In this document: positions 38,221 to 50,780 of the stretch, one piece after another
Layout: each line of letters starts with the position of its first letter
How positions within the stretch are numbered: position 1 is the stretch's first letter
NCBI GenBank assembly: GCA_013398015.1
Contig: VZRR01002778.1
Coordinates: 124,001-188,000, forward strand
Direction of reading: 5' to 3'
Length of the DNA: 64,000 nt
DNA from: Oreocharis arfaki
Lineage: Eukaryota; Chordata; Aves; Passeriformes; Paramythiidae
Position numbers and translations under genes: made by a program
Notes under the pieces: generated by a model
Told to the model about the DNA's origin: nothing
Database searches by the model: none
Seen by the model: only the letters and a program-made list of their open reading frames with translations

Positions 38221-41200
38221 ATTCATTGTTAATCATTATGATAAAATCCTAATAACAACAAAGAATTTAGAGCACAATATCTTTCTCTGCCTGTTGGTTA
38301 AATTAACAGAGCAATTAGTTTTACTACATGATGCAAAATATGCATTTATATCAGAATTCGAACAGTCTCTCAAAAGATGAAAGTCCCTAAGAAACAAAGT
38401 CATGAAAACAAAGATATACTCATTATTACTATTAATTAGGTGAAAGATAAGAGTCGTAACTGCCATCTGATATTCAGTATAAGGAAAAAAACATGAACTA
38501 AATACAGTGTATTTGCAAATGTGATACTTGAACCAACCAACCAAAAATCTGACACTAAAAACAACCTGACAAAAAAACTAGAATATGAATTTCTGGCCAA
38601 ATCTTTAATAGGGATCCATGTTATAACTATATTTCTTTAAATGTGAGTTGCTAAAAGCATAGCCTTGCTTACAAGGAAGTGGATGTTCTTTGATTTAGTT
38701 CTAGAAATCTTATGTGTATATTAAAAAGCTAGTAGGAGACAATTGTTATGTTCCCAGAGAGGGGACAGAAATGGATAAAAGCAAAGGTAATAGCCACCTT
38801 AAACACAGAAGACAAGTTTCATCTTTGAGAGGGCAAGAGACCTCAGGTCAACAGAGAAGAGTAGAACTAATTGAAAACACTAGTTGAAAGCCACTCTGTT
38901 AAAGAATTATATAAGGCAGATGTTTACTGTATGGTATTGCCTTTAAAAAATAAAAAAGGAAAAATTATCATTTTAACTACTAACTTCTTTGTTCTATAAC
39001 CAATGTTCTTAGGTAGATTAATCTTAAGAGTTACCTAGCAATAGATCTGTGTGTGAGTAATAGGGTCCTCAAATTGTTTCCCCAAGACATTGTTCTCCAA
39101 GTACTCAAAGCAGTAACACGGCACATCTCTATAGCTCTGGGTCAAATGGAGCAATGCTAGGTAAGTACGGAAAGTGACAGACTCTTCCAAGGATGAAGAC
39201 GAACCAAATTAATTCGCATTTGACAATGTATTGTGAATCACTTGAATTTATGGCAGCAACTCATCCCATTCCTTATAAGCAACGGATCTTAACCACAAAA
39301 AAATTACAGGGTGTGTTTTTTCCTCAATGAACCTTCAGACCTACTTTCTAAACAGACAAAAAACAGAGTAGAAGTTTTCAGAAGACAGAAGAACAATATT
39401 TAATGTAAAAAAAATATGGCAAACAACTTTTCTTGAAGAGAGAATGGTGAGAACTGCATGGCATTTGTCTTTGTGTCTTTCCCTTCAGGCATATGACAAT
39501 ACTGTGAGGTCACTTGAAGCACAGATTATATGTGTAGTGATACATACTTATGCAAATGTAGCCCCCACACACCAGTTTTGTACACTGCAATGGCCACTGA
39601 CTCATCAGGTTTTGAAAACCATGGCCATCTGTGGCTCATACTTACCTAAAATAGAATGTATTTGAAGAAACTTTTTTAAAGGACTATTAAAGAATTAGCT
39701 ACTTATCAATTCTCAAGCTAAAGAAAGCACCTAGTCACATGTGAGATTTCTTAATTTTCATACTACTTCTTTCCTTCTATAAGAAGATTGCTGAATTACC
39801 TCCATGTAAGGCACAGATTCTCATGAAATTTTATTCGAAGCTACAAACCATTAAGACACTGAGAAGTATCACTTCTGGTTTTGCTATCTTTTCTGCTTTT
39901 TGACACTGAATCCACTTAATATTTGGAAACTCTGTGAAATCTATCTGGCTGCAAGTGATTTAGGCAAATGCTTTAAATAAATTCATGAATAAACTCAGTT
40001 TCTCTCTTTGATTTTAAAGGCAGCAAGAGGGAGGACCATCTAAGATGTAAAGATAAAGTCTGTCAAAAAAGAGGCAGCCACAGCTAGTGCAGAAAACTGT
40101 TCAGCCACACAATTAACAGTGCCACACAACAGACAACAGCAAAGGGTGGTAGGACTAACATAAATAGTCATGCTGGTAGGACTAACAGGGGAACCAAAGC
40201 CTGAGTAACTCACACTTTGAACAACCAGTCCTTTTCCATCTCCGACATTCTCCCATCTCAGGTCTTACTTCACAGAAGCTATCTGAATTCTGAACTGGAA
40301 TAATCATATTCCTAAATCAGGCCATTTTCTTTGGCAGTGACAAACAATTGTTCTATGCATATTTTTACAAAACTGTGTTACATGTTTACCTACTATTCAT
40401 AAACTCATTAAATATTTAGTGTTATTGAACTGCAGATGGTACACACTTATACATAAAATCCCCTATCAGGATAGTGAAGGATAACAGCAATGTTATCCTT
40501 TTAAATGTTATCCAGCCTTTTAAATTTCCCTAAATGCAGCATATGTTTGTTATTTCCCTTCAAGAGTGATTGTCATGGTTCAGTAACATATTTAAGTATG
40601 TGTGCTCTTTTATTCCTTTCTGTTAATGCAATGTAAATACACCAGAAACAAAGTAAGGGGAAATAAAGCCTCTGCAAGTCATGTGCTAATTCTTAAGGCA
40701 AGAAGAATTTGTGGAGTACCCAAAACTAAAACATGATTTCAGGTGCTTCAGTAATCTTTCTTAAAACAAACATCATGATGTTTATTTTCCATTAGAATGT
40801 ACAGGAAGGATGCTAGTGCAAAGGGAGCTGATTAAACTGAGCTGGGTTTAGTCACAGCCTAAAACACAAAGCTACTCTACAAAGTATAATTTGGGATAAA
40901 TGAGAAATAACTTGTCCTGAGATTACAAGATATGACACACATCTTATCAAAAAGTGTATTGAAAACTGATCAAAAAGAAGACAATTTTTTAAATAAGTAT
41001 TCTTGAAAATGATAAGCTGATTTTGGACTATATGTTGAAGAAATCCCTAGATGGAGACTGTGCCCTGAAGGAGACAACAGGCCAAGTTCAAGCTAATATA
41101 TGTAGAAAGCAATGAAGCAACGCAGTAGTTAACTGCCCCAAAGACGGAGTTATGAATTCCACACCATTAGGATAAGCGCTATTAATCTGCCTTCTTTTAC

Positions 41201-44200
41201 TACATTAACATTCAGGGTGAAATTCATCAGAGAAAGGAACATTACAGAAGGCCATGGATTACTTAATTATGATTGAGCCTTCAGAATGGCGTATTTTAAT
41301 TGAAGACCAGCAATTTTGCCAAGAACATGCATTACATACAAGCAATTGTCATTTTCTCTTAATTTAGAGGGGGAAAAAGAACCATGTAACATTCTCTATC
41401 AATTCCAATTTTACATATTTTCCAAGTCCCGGAATAGCAGGACTTTCAGCAGTGCTTAAGTGTTTAAAAAGCAGAAGTTCTAAAATATTCTCTCACAATA
41501 CCACTTAAAGACCTTATCATTTTAAGTGCGAATGCAGAAAAAGGTCAAACATTTTATGGAGGACAAATCATTCATTCAGTAAAGCAAACACTTTGAAACC
41601 AAACATCAAGGTATATTAGTAAATGTTTTATAGTGTGATTTCATGCTCATACCTCCATTTCTCCATACAAGTTTTCTTCTATGTGAAGTATGTAACACTT
41701 CAAAAGCAGCTTAAACTACCCAGCAAGATGAAGAACGAAATCTTATACCCAAAAAAAAAAAAAAAAAAGCCCAAGCTTTCTGACTCTGTTATTGCAGCTA
41801 CCTATTTAAATATTATGCTTTTTTAAACCAGCACAGTTTCACATAGCTTCACTTGAAGCATGCACTCCAAATATGCTTCTTTAATTCCTACATAATAGTA
41901 TCTGTTCAGTTCATAAAGGCAAACCAGAGTTTTAACTTACTTACTAACGCAATAGGAGACTTCCTACCAACTTATTAGCCTAGAAAGGTCTGTGAAAATC
42001 TTAAAACAGAAGCCTGATCTAATTCCCTGCTTTCTTTCCATCACAGAAGATACTATTATCTGCTGGGGGTAGCACATGTTCAGTGACCTATTTTCCCTGT
42101 AGCAGCCAACCCTCAAAAGCTCTTCTTGTGACCAACAATGTGAAAAACCATGAGATGATACTGGTTTGGGCTTAAGTTATTCACATGTGTGAGAATGACT
42201 ACCAGCTTAGAACATCTGTTTGCATACGGATGCGATTTGCCAAAATAATAATAAACCTTTGTTGGGACAGAGGGATGTAATATGGGTATGAGTTTTATTT
42301 TAGAGAACTTAAACAACACTGACTCTTAGTAAATAAATATATGAAGTCCCATCTCAAAAACTAAAGAAAGACAAGAAGTCTTGACACTAGCTGATTTACT
42401 AAAACAAACCTCTGACTTTAATCACATATTAATATTCAATAGTTAGGATAATGTCCAAGTATTTAGCAGGGCAATTGCTTTTATTGTAGATAACCAGATA
42501 TAAAGGGGCATCTGCAAATTATGCTTAATGGCTTGAAAAATTAATGTAGCATTAAACACAAAATAAATCTAAACTCACTTCCTGCTTACAGAAACCCTAA
42601 ATAAAGGAATTTGCATTTCTGGCAAAATGAAGACCACATATGACAGTAAGAAATATGCAGCGAGCTGTTTGAGACAATATTTTTTCCAGGAATCTTAATT
42701 TTATTTAAAAATCAACAGAAACAATAAACTTGAATGAAACACTAACCCACCTGAAATAAACCATTTCTTTTGAACAGTTATTAGCTTTATGAACATTTCC
42801 AACTCAAATATCAGCCAACAGTTCACCAGCCTGGTGAAAATGCCATGTATTATATTCCTAGCAAGCACTCACTCTAAGCAATGTCTCTACATGAAATGCA
42901 ACCTATCTCAGTTATAGACCAGCAAGACCAGGACTATAAAAACAGCTGAAGTGCACACACCAACACATACAAAATCATGAGGAAAAGACAAAATTACTAG
43001 ATGTTGTACTTATGTACTTTCAGTGATTTTAATCAGTTTACTCAAGCACCTGACTCGAAAAATTAGTAGGATATCTAGAAAATCAACACTAGACCTCAAA
43101 TAAAAGTCTATATGTTTATTATTTTTTCAGCATCCTTGGTGTAACAGTTAGTGCAAGTGTTCAGACTCACTTACTAAACATGACCATATATCATATCAGC
43201 CACTTTTGATAAGTGGGTTTAATAGCTATGGATGAATTTAACCCTTTTAAAGAAGTATTCAATGTTGGGGATTTTTTAAAGAATTTATGTAATACAGGTA
43301 CACACAACAATCTCATACAGACTCTTTGATTCCCTCATATTTAAATTCAATAAATATGAGTTTCATTTTCCATGCCTGAGCTCATTCCTGTGTTCACCAT
43401 TGCCCAAACCAACAACTGAGTCAAGAGACAGCAACCAGTTTTCATAGGACTGGCTGGCTGAAACAGGCTGTGCTGGCTGCCTTCCACAAAGTCCATCTGG
43501 CACCAAGCACAGAACACGATCTGGGTTTCCAGCCCTAGAAAAAAAGTAGAGAAATGCTGCCTTACTTTTGAAGACTAGCAGGCTGGAAAGGGTAGTTGGT
43601 ATAATTTAAAATAGCATACAAACCCTGGTTTATGTTGCTGCTTTTGTTGTTCCTAGGCAGCTTTTATAGCTATACTGCATTATTTAGGGTTTCTAGAAGT
43701 ACTATCAAAGGAGTCCACTAGTAGAGATTATCTCACAAATCTAGAAACTGTAAACACTCTGCTCAGATATACAGAGGCTTTGATAAAACCTGCTGAATAA
43801 GAATTAATTCTGAGTGACTTCTTCCATATTTATTAATCGCATAATAATAAGAGAACAAAAGATGCAGCAAGCCTTCAAAGAATCATACTTTGTGGATTTC
43901 AGAAAAAATCCAGAACTTAAACCTCTCATTAGGAATAAAACATTGCTATCCTTATAGCCTTAATTCCCAAGTTACATAATGGATGGGCATGCAACAAACG
44001 TCTTCCCTCTAAATCTGCACTATGACACACAGTATCCAGGGGAGAGACTTTCACAGAGATGATTTCCAGAATCTCTGAAACAGCATGTTGGTAGGTTGGG
44101 GAAGTTTGAATGACACAGCTTAGTCTACTTGCCTGAGGAAATAAAATTTTTTGCAACTGTGATGCCTTGCTTAACAACTTCACTATTTTTCAATCAACTT

Positions 44201-45332
44201 AAGAAAAAAGGCAAAAAAATCTCAGGGAAAAGTGTTGTTCTTCCACATTTCATTACAGCTGGACAACCAAAGCAGTAACTACTGAAAGAAAAGCTGTGAT
44301 CAAAGTTCAACTGTTAACAGTTTTTCTGGAGTATGGACTGCTTGCATAACACATGGAAGCCAAACCATGACACTTCTAATTAGGAAACAAAGAAATTGAG
44401 ATGCTTTTTATGAACAGCAATTCTCTGAAAACAGAAACATATCGGTAATAACAACTATTTTCTGAAATTACAAATACCTCTTCACTTTTTGCCCTCTGTT
44501 GCTTAGCACAATATGGGATAAATCTCATTGGTCTTAAGCAAAAAATAATTAAAGGCAAAGTATGTACCTAGATTCTGCCATACATCTATTCCACAGTGGA
44601 AGTGCGATGATCTTCCCAACATTGGCGTTCCGAAAAAGAGTGGTCATGGCAAAACAAGAAAGAGAGTTACAGTATTGCAGACCAGAAGGTTTCCTTACAA
44701 ACTGCAGAGATGGAAGAGCTGAAAGAGCCATTCAACTAAGCTCACGTTGTTGGTGTTGTTTAAATTACGGTTTAGAATCTAAGATTAGTGAAAAAAAATA
44801 TTTGTATCTCTAAGTTTCTATTTTCCTGGGTCTGTAGTAATATTTTCTTTTGATAAAGAAACTACAGCCATTTTGGACAAAGCCTTCTGCATAACACCAT
44901 TTACCTTTTCATAATATTTATAACTCAAAACAATGTTTTTAATTTCTTAGTCAGGACCTGCAATATTTTCTCTTTTGACATTTCAAAGTGTTATTTCAAC
45001 TGGATTTCAAGCTGTGAGTCATAGAAGACAGTTTCACTTAAATACTGAAGGGCTGCAAGCAGAAATGAAGACAGACAGACTTTACTATGACACTAGACCC
45101 AAAATAAGACTATGCTGAAATCAAAGGTGTGTGAAAAACACAAACAAAAACCGTTTATTTTGTAGCAGAAGCAAGAGTAGGTGTAAATGACAAATTACTT
45201 CAAAGCCACAATCCAATTAACAATAATGGAGAAGCTGGGAGGAAGTGAATGAGTCTGTTGTTCTGGTAAAGAGCAAAACATTTGCATTGACATCTGATGA
45301 TAAGAAAGTAGCATTACAACCCTTAACTAAAA
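38221..45332 (-). other. TUSC3: TUSC3 upstream intron, no exon recognised
   Basis: Seven kilobases of AT-rich intronic DNA. It contains a poly-A run (41751-41768) and an unassigned GC-richer stretch near 43370-43530. No retroviral 5' LTR was found upstream of the provirus remnant that follows. Confidence 0.55.
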
Positions 45333-45680
45333 TTGAAACCACAGATGATTGTCAGGGTCAGCAAAATGTTACTAAAACAGTGCTGTATACAGCTACAGAG
45401 ATATCAAAGCTTGGCCATAAATCAGGTGAGACTGAAATTCAGCAAAGTGGAATCCTCTCAATGCAAGCCATACATTCAGATTTCAGTTGTTTCTCATCAC
45501 CAATTAATAAAATTTCTAATAGATATGGGAGCACAACATTCAATATTATTGCACTGGGATGCTGAGTAGCTGGGTGTACGACACAGACGGCAGAGAGTTA
45601 AAATCACCAGAGTAAATGGAGCAACTGTTATCTGCCAAAATGCTGCGGTTAATCTGTGGCTCCTGGGCAAGAAGTAGAAG
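45333..45680 (+). pseudogene. Endogenous retrovirus, protease-region remnant
   Basis: In one plus-strand frame the sequence shows FLIDMGAQHSIL (about 45510-45545), which fits the active-site region of a retroviral aspartic protease. The usual Asp-Thr-Gly is Asp-Met-Gly here, so the key Thr is lost. Reading is broken by a stop directly downstream of the 45333-45569 frame and by others near 45680. Overlapping frames (45245-45565) are shadows. The fragment lies directly before RT-like sequence, as in a pro-pol layout. It is non-functional. The left limit is uncertain and no gag was recognised. Confidence 0.6.
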
Positions 45681-45778
45681 TCTTCTCATCTTAACCCTAA
45701 AAGAAATCCAGTGACTGAAGTGCACTCATTCCGTGCAGCACCTGCGCTCCTTAAGTCAAGAATTGCTGGTGTATCACA

Positions 45779-46237
45779 GTGCTGCATTTTCGCTGCAGCA
45801 CAAAACGAGTTTCTGAAGTTATAGTTGCTTTGTCTCCACTAACAGCTTCAATACCAAATAGAGGAAACCTAACAGCCACAAGACAGGCACCCGGGGTGGT
45901 TTCACACTCTCCTAATTCTAAGGCCAATGCTGTGAAACACGACAAGGCTCAATTGGCGCTTATCTGGAAGGGAGGACAATACACCTTCAACCGGATCCCG
46001 CATAGGTATGAACATTCACCCATGATTGCACAAACTGTGCTTGCCAAACTTGTACAAGTTATCCCACTCCTTACAGACACGAAATTAAACAAGGAAGACC
46101 CTCCCGAAAAGATGGGAGACGCACCACCAGCAGTGCACCAAGCATTTAATGAAATAAAAGTTATAACTCCACCCGAGAGATATCAAGTCCAGACAGTTAA
46201 ACAGCTTGAATCACTTAGGGATAATGTCTCGGGATAA
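45779..46237 (+). pseudogene. Endogenous retrovirus, pol (reverse transcriptase) remnant
   Basis: A 152-codon plus-strand frame includes the blocks QYTFNRIP and YEHSPMIAQ. These correspond to the fingers/palm region of retroviral RT, where related elements have a Leu-Pro-Gln-Gly-Tyr block before His-Ser-Pro. The Gln-Gly pair of that block is replaced here (His-Arg). The catalytic YxDD region is not seen, because the frame jumps soon after into sequence that I cannot place, probably through a deletion. RNase H and integrase are also missing. It has the same orientation as the protease remnant and opposite orientation to TUSC3. Confidence 0.7.
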
Positions 46238-47463
46238 AACCCTCTGAGACTCCGGCTGTTTTCCTTTTCCAGGCATAAAGTCAGACCACTCCCACTGAAG
46301 ACCAGACGAACCACTTTCAAGTGAGGGAACTGTCATTCTCCCAATTTACATGAGAAAGCTCACAGAAAACTGCCAAGATGATGTGATAATCACTTTTCCT
46401 TTAGGACCTTTTAATTTTTTGGTTACTTTTGTGGTAGATAAAGGAACTTCATCAAAACTGAGGGATTGTTCCTTTTTTACAAATAATTGGTCTGTAGTAG
46501 GCCAAATTTCATCTTTCTTTTTATAGGAACTTGCTAACAGATGAAATCAAGCTGTGATGAATGGATGAAATTTCTAATTACTACCATAATTTCCTGTATT
46601 TTCAGTTTATTAATATGATTGTAATTTATGTTTTCATCACAAGCACCTTGTTGGAGGACAAAAATATTAGTAGGATTACACATTTTATATATTATTAGCT
46701 TGATTTCTGCTAACTTTGTCTTTCTACTGAAAAAAAAGGTGTGAGGAAAAGCTTTTACGTTTATCTTATGGATGCATAATTTTGTCTCAACCAAATTTAG
46801 CCTGGGAGTTGGTACAAGAATTCATATTTGGAATCAAGAAAAACATATTAAGCTTCCCAGTTCTTTCTTGGAAGGCTTTGGATTTATTATGATTTGACTA
46901 AATTTTTCAGAGATATTAACAAGTGAACTAAATAATCTTAAGAAAACAAAAGAAAATGTTACATGCAAAGTAGTTGAATACCCCTTCCTAGACCAGAAGT
47001 GGGGGCAGCCATGGACCACAAATGGGACATGGATAAAATACAGGAAAGCCTTTAACCAGCTCTCAAGCAACTCTACGTGTAACCATTTCTGGAACCAAAT
47101 GCTTATCAATCATTAGACATTCCAAAGTATATCAGAGAGTTGTATTCCCACTTGAACATGTCTGATGTACTACTGGGTTTCCTACCATGTGTCCCAAAAG
47201 GGTATTTTAACTTGACCTCACTTCTTTTATTTATGCTAATCAATATGGCAACTATAGCACTTTCTGCACCACACATGCCTCTCAGTTGTGGGTGCAACCT
47301 ACCGTGGCAGCAATTGTAGAAGAATGCGACGAGGGAGATTTGCCCACTGAAATTAAAAAAAAAAAAAAAAGAAAAAGCAACCTGGGATAATACAACTAAA
47401 TTTAAAAAGGATAATAATTTCATTTATGACCCCACCTATAGTAAAGCCACAGTTTCTGTTTTC
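46238..47463 (+). pseudogene. Endogenous retrovirus, env-like remnant
   Basis: Plus-strand reading frames between pol and the 3' LTR show short envelope-like stretches, interrupted by stops. One at about 46920-47115 is rich in Trp and N-x-T/S sites (NVT, NGT, NST), for example PWTTNGTWIKY. Another, near 47190-47320, is Leu/Cys-rich. A run of 16 A at 47349-47364 adds noise. The assignment rests on position and on the glycosylation-rich composition. I cannot assign surface and transmembrane parts, and no cleavage site or fusion peptide is recognised. Confidence 0.45.
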
Positions 47464-47892
47464 TGTCAGGTTTAAATTACATGGAGCTGTACTCTACGTC
47501 CTAGAGAACAGAGTATAGGCGCAATGTAAAGATGTGTTTGCATGAAAACCTTTTGAACAGGGAACTTTTTTGTATTTTGTATGAAAACTTTGTAAGCGTA
47601 AGCAGTCTGTTGAAGGTACACTATCACCAGTAATGCATCAAATTACAAAATCCCTAAATAGTAAGGCTCCTTGTCAATCTTCCCCTTTTGATCACTCCAA
47701 ACCAAAGATTGCCTTAAAGAAGTTAACCCCAACTCCTGGCCTCTTTCCTGCTCTTCTCTCTTTACTATTTCTTTCTAATCTCTCTACCTCATATTTTACC
47801 GGTAAATTAAATCCCTAATATTGACTTTGGCATATGGTGTCGTTTGCACCTTAATTCTGGTAGAGGCATCTCTCAATAATTGGATGTTAACA
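47464..47892 (+). mobile_element. Degenerate 3' LTR of the endogenous retrovirus
   Basis: The right end (47819-47892) aligns by eye with the last 80 bases of the solo LTR at 49853-50775. Both have TATTGACT, a TATGGT block, CACCTTAATTC, GGTAGAGG or GGCAGAGG, CTCAATAAT, GGAT and a final TTAACA. An ATTAAA poly(A) signal (47806-47811) stands where the solo LTR has AATAAA, and both carry a pyrimidine-rich stretch before it. The left end is placed at TGTCAGG because the solo LTR begins TGTCAGA, but no purine tract precedes it, so that limit is weak. The LTR is less than half the length of the solo copy, which suggests deletion or another subfamily. Confidence 0.65.
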
Positions 47893-49852
47893 GCTTGTTA
47901 TCTTCTTCCTAGCACAATCTCTCTCATTTGTTCTTTGTTTCTGCTAATTAACACTTAAGATCACAACGAAGCAGTCATTTGGAGAAAAGAAATAAGGAAA
48001 AATACAGGCTTAGCATGATTGTAAAAAAATTCAAAATAAAAGTGAATACCTAAAGGAAAGGGTCAAACCCAAATTCCTAATTAGTTTTGCTGCATTGATT
48101 TTAAAATTCCTATCAGTATCCTGGAATAAGCCTATACTAATCAGAATTGCACAGCTGAGTTATTAAAAAAAATGTTCAGTGTTGCCCAGAGCAATTTTTT
48201 GCATGGTATATTAGGTGTAGTTAGCAAATTGGAAGAAGTACTGCTGACATGACATAGGAACTGAGTAAAATGAAGCCTTTAGTAGGACAAATTGAGAATA
48301 AAGGAATCACTCCAAGTTTAGAATGTAAAATTTGAGAGCAGGCACACCTGACAAATAGGAATTTATTTCACAATAACAAACTCTTTGAATCCATGATTCA
48401 TGAAGGCAGTTATAAGAGTCACTTATTTAAATCCATTGCTTAAAGCACTGGCAGATGCTTCCTAATTATTAGAATAAAGAGTGAGAACATTTTTTTCAAA
48501 GGATGTATGTGCCATTTAGCATCTTGTACTTCAGCAACTATCAAATTTGTGATGATGTCTTTTATAAAGTTTTGTTTATGATGTCAGGCAATCACTTAAT
48601 ATACCATAAATGCCAGTAACTAAAAATTTTATGTTGTGACACAAAACCTCAGACCTATTTGCTGTGTTATCCTTAGCAAGTATTCCAGCCTGTAATGAAT
48701 ACAAATCAAATACTGCTGTAAGCAAAACGAGTTGCATTTCAAGTTTCTCCCATCAGCTGTCTCCAAGAAAAACACCCAAATAGTCACTGGAACCCTGAAA
48801 AGATCCAGGATTGCAAGAAGCAACACAAGTTCTATAGACATTCGGAATTATCATTACATTCAAGCTTATACTGAAACTTTTTAAATGCCAGCATTACTAA
48901 AGAAGCAACATTAATACATTAATACCTAGAAGAGAGGGGGGAAAAAGCCGTTGAACATTGAATGTCCATGTATTTGGGACAACAAAAACTGGGAATTACT
49001 TGATATGAAATAAAAAAATCTCTTAAGATGGTTTATGTGCTTGTTCATGTGAGACTTTGATACTTGGTCTACAGTTTGCAAGGAAGTTAAGAATATTACA
49101 AGTATTTCATTGTGAAATTGCAGTATGCTTTCAGCTCTGAAAGGAGAGAATAAGCTTAGTCATATTCTACAAATATCAGAAGCCAGAGTTACTTTATGTT
49201 CAATTATTGTGCCTCAATTAATAAAATAACAAAGTTGTACTTTTCAACACATTAAGTGTTTTGAAATAAATAAACAGATGACTGTGGACAAATAAGTTTT
49301 TAAGCCAAAGACTACATAATGAATTTTATTAACAAAGTAGATTGAAATGCAAACCAGAATTTTGAGACCAGAAACAATACCTCATGAAAAATTATTCTCT
49401 TTCTCTGCAGTAAGAGAAGAAGTAACTTGGCTTTAGTGGATCGTGGCTTTCAAGTAAGTACTATTAATTTGGGCAAAGCTGTTGAAAAACAAAAAACCTA
49501 AGATGGTTCAGTTTTAAGAACAGAATATTAATTAACCAGAAAAAGGCAAAATACTGATGTCAACAACAAATTTTATGTAAGAGCTATTCATATGTTCAAA
49601 GTGGAAAGACCATGATGCCTGGCGGAGGTAGATGAAAACATACTAAAAATGGAAAGAGCAGCATTCTGTCTGAGAAGGATGCTGTGAATAAGAAAAAGGG
49701 GAGGAAAAGGCTATATAAATAAACAAAAGAAAAAAAAAAAAGTAAGTTAAATTGCTCAGAAGACTTTCTGAAAAGCTGATCTACCACAAAGGAGATAGCA
49801 ATAAAGTAAGTAAATCCAATGAGATCTATAAAGTTTTGAGGGCTTTTATGGG
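47893..49852 (-). other. TUSC3: TUSC3 upstream intron between two ERV insertions
   Basis: AT-rich intronic sequence with an A-rich run near 49729-49741. No retroviral internal sequence is seen, so the two LTRs appear to be separate insertions. No exon is recognised. Confidence 0.55.
49848..49852. repeat. Target-site duplication ATGGG (left copy)
   Basis: Five bases directly before the LTR start TGTCAG, identical to 50776-50780. Confidence 0.85.
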
Positions 49853-50444
49853 TGTCAGACTGAAAATAGTTAATGCCTCAAACACTGATATAAAGTTTTG
49901 CTCATTATAAAGAAGCTACAACCAAAGAAGCCTCCCTGAAGACTGGGACTTTGGACTGAAAGTCAAACTGCTGATCAGATAAAGGGAAACCTATTGTTCA
50001 GTCATCTCAGGCTGAGTGAAAGGTATACATCCACAAAAGGCCAAAGCCACCCCCTGTGCTGAGAATCATCCCCAGCTGAGTTTAGGGTGTGGGAAGAGCA
50101 CAGCTCACAGAAGCCAGGTTTACAGAGACCTCCCCCCAGCCGAGGGGGGAGGAGGAGGTTTTGGGTATGAGGCATAACCTTTGGTGAGAGGCAATAAACA
50201 CCCATCCTCTGTTACACAAACGGGCCCAGCTGTGGGACCCCCAACCCCACAGGCCACATCCATGGGACTTTCACGTGAGAGGCAGCTGAGGGGGAGTCAT
50301 AATCCATCAAAGACCCCCCAAAGTCCTCCCCAGAGGCTTTGCGCCACCAGACTGCACTTGATGCAACAGATCCAGAGTCTGCTGTAAGAGACTGCCTCCC
50401 TGCCCCTGGGGGACATGCCTGGACATTGCCACCTGGCTCGAGGG

Positions 50445-50452
50445 TATATTAA
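50445..50452 (+). promoter_or_regulatory. TATA box of the solo LTR
   Basis: TATATTAA within a GC-rich stretch, about 230 bases before the AATAAA. This is a normal U3 promoter position. Transcription from it would run antisense to TUSC3. Confidence 0.65.
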
Positions 50453-50599
50453 CCCATGGGATTCTGTGCTTTTCGGGAGAGCATAGACCGTCAAGAAGAC
50501 CAGCTGGAGAGGATCAACAGAACATTGTTGGGATTCACAGAGCGGTGGTATTTTCCTTATTCTGTCCCGGTCACTCTCTTTCTGTTCCCCTCAACTATT

Positions 50600-50668
50600 T
50601 TCTATTTCTTTCTTTCCGTCTCTGTCTCTCTCTCTCTCTCTGTCCCTCTGTCTCTCTCTGTCTCTCTC
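50600..50668 (+). repeat. (TC)n-rich pyrimidine tract within LTR
   Basis: An imperfect TCTC microsatellite expanded inside the LTR. It probably varies in length between copies. Confidence 0.85.
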
Positions 50669-50681
50669 ATACTTACTATCA

Positions 50682-50687
50682 AATAAA
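50682..50687 (+). terminator. Polyadenylation signal AATAAA of the solo LTR
   Basis: AATAAA after the TCTC tract, 88 bases before the LTR end, at the expected R-region position. Confidence 0.7.
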
Positions 50688-50775
50688 ACCCATACTATTG
50701 ACTGGCTTATGGTCTTGTTTCCACCTTAATTCCGGCAGAGGTATTTCTAAGAACCTCAATAATCGGATCTTAACA

Positions 50776-50780
50776 ATGGG
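50776..50780. repeat. Target-site duplication ATGGG (right copy)
   Basis: Five bases directly after the LTR end TTAACA, identical to 49848-49852. Confidence 0.85.

Larger units (their letters stand above)
49853..50775 (+). mobile_element. Solo LTR of an avian endogenous retrovirus, with 5-bp target duplication
   Basis: A 923-bp element that starts TGTCAGACTG and ends TCTTAACA (TG...CA). It is flanked on both sides by ATGGG (49848-49852 and 50776-50780), the target-site duplication. Inside are a TATA box (TATATTAA, 50445-50452), a pyrimidine-rich TCTC tract (about 50600-50668) and AATAAA (50682-50687), in the order of U3, R and U5 on the plus strand. It is GC-richer than the surrounding intron. 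The absence of internal sequence and the single pair of duplications indicate recombination between two LTRs of a former provirus. It is related to the degenerate LTR at 47464-47892 through its 3' end. The five short ORFs in it are not genes. Confidence 0.88.

Noticed and set aside
41751..41768. Long A run as the tail of a processed pseudogene or SINE
   Set aside because: The preceding sequence shows no gene or SINE resemblance and no flanking duplication is evident. It is treated as a homopolymer.
45245..45565. 106-codon plus-strand ORF as a separate gene
   Set aside because: It overlaps the protease-like frame (45333-45569) in another frame and shows no family resemblance. It is a shadow or part of the decayed provirus.
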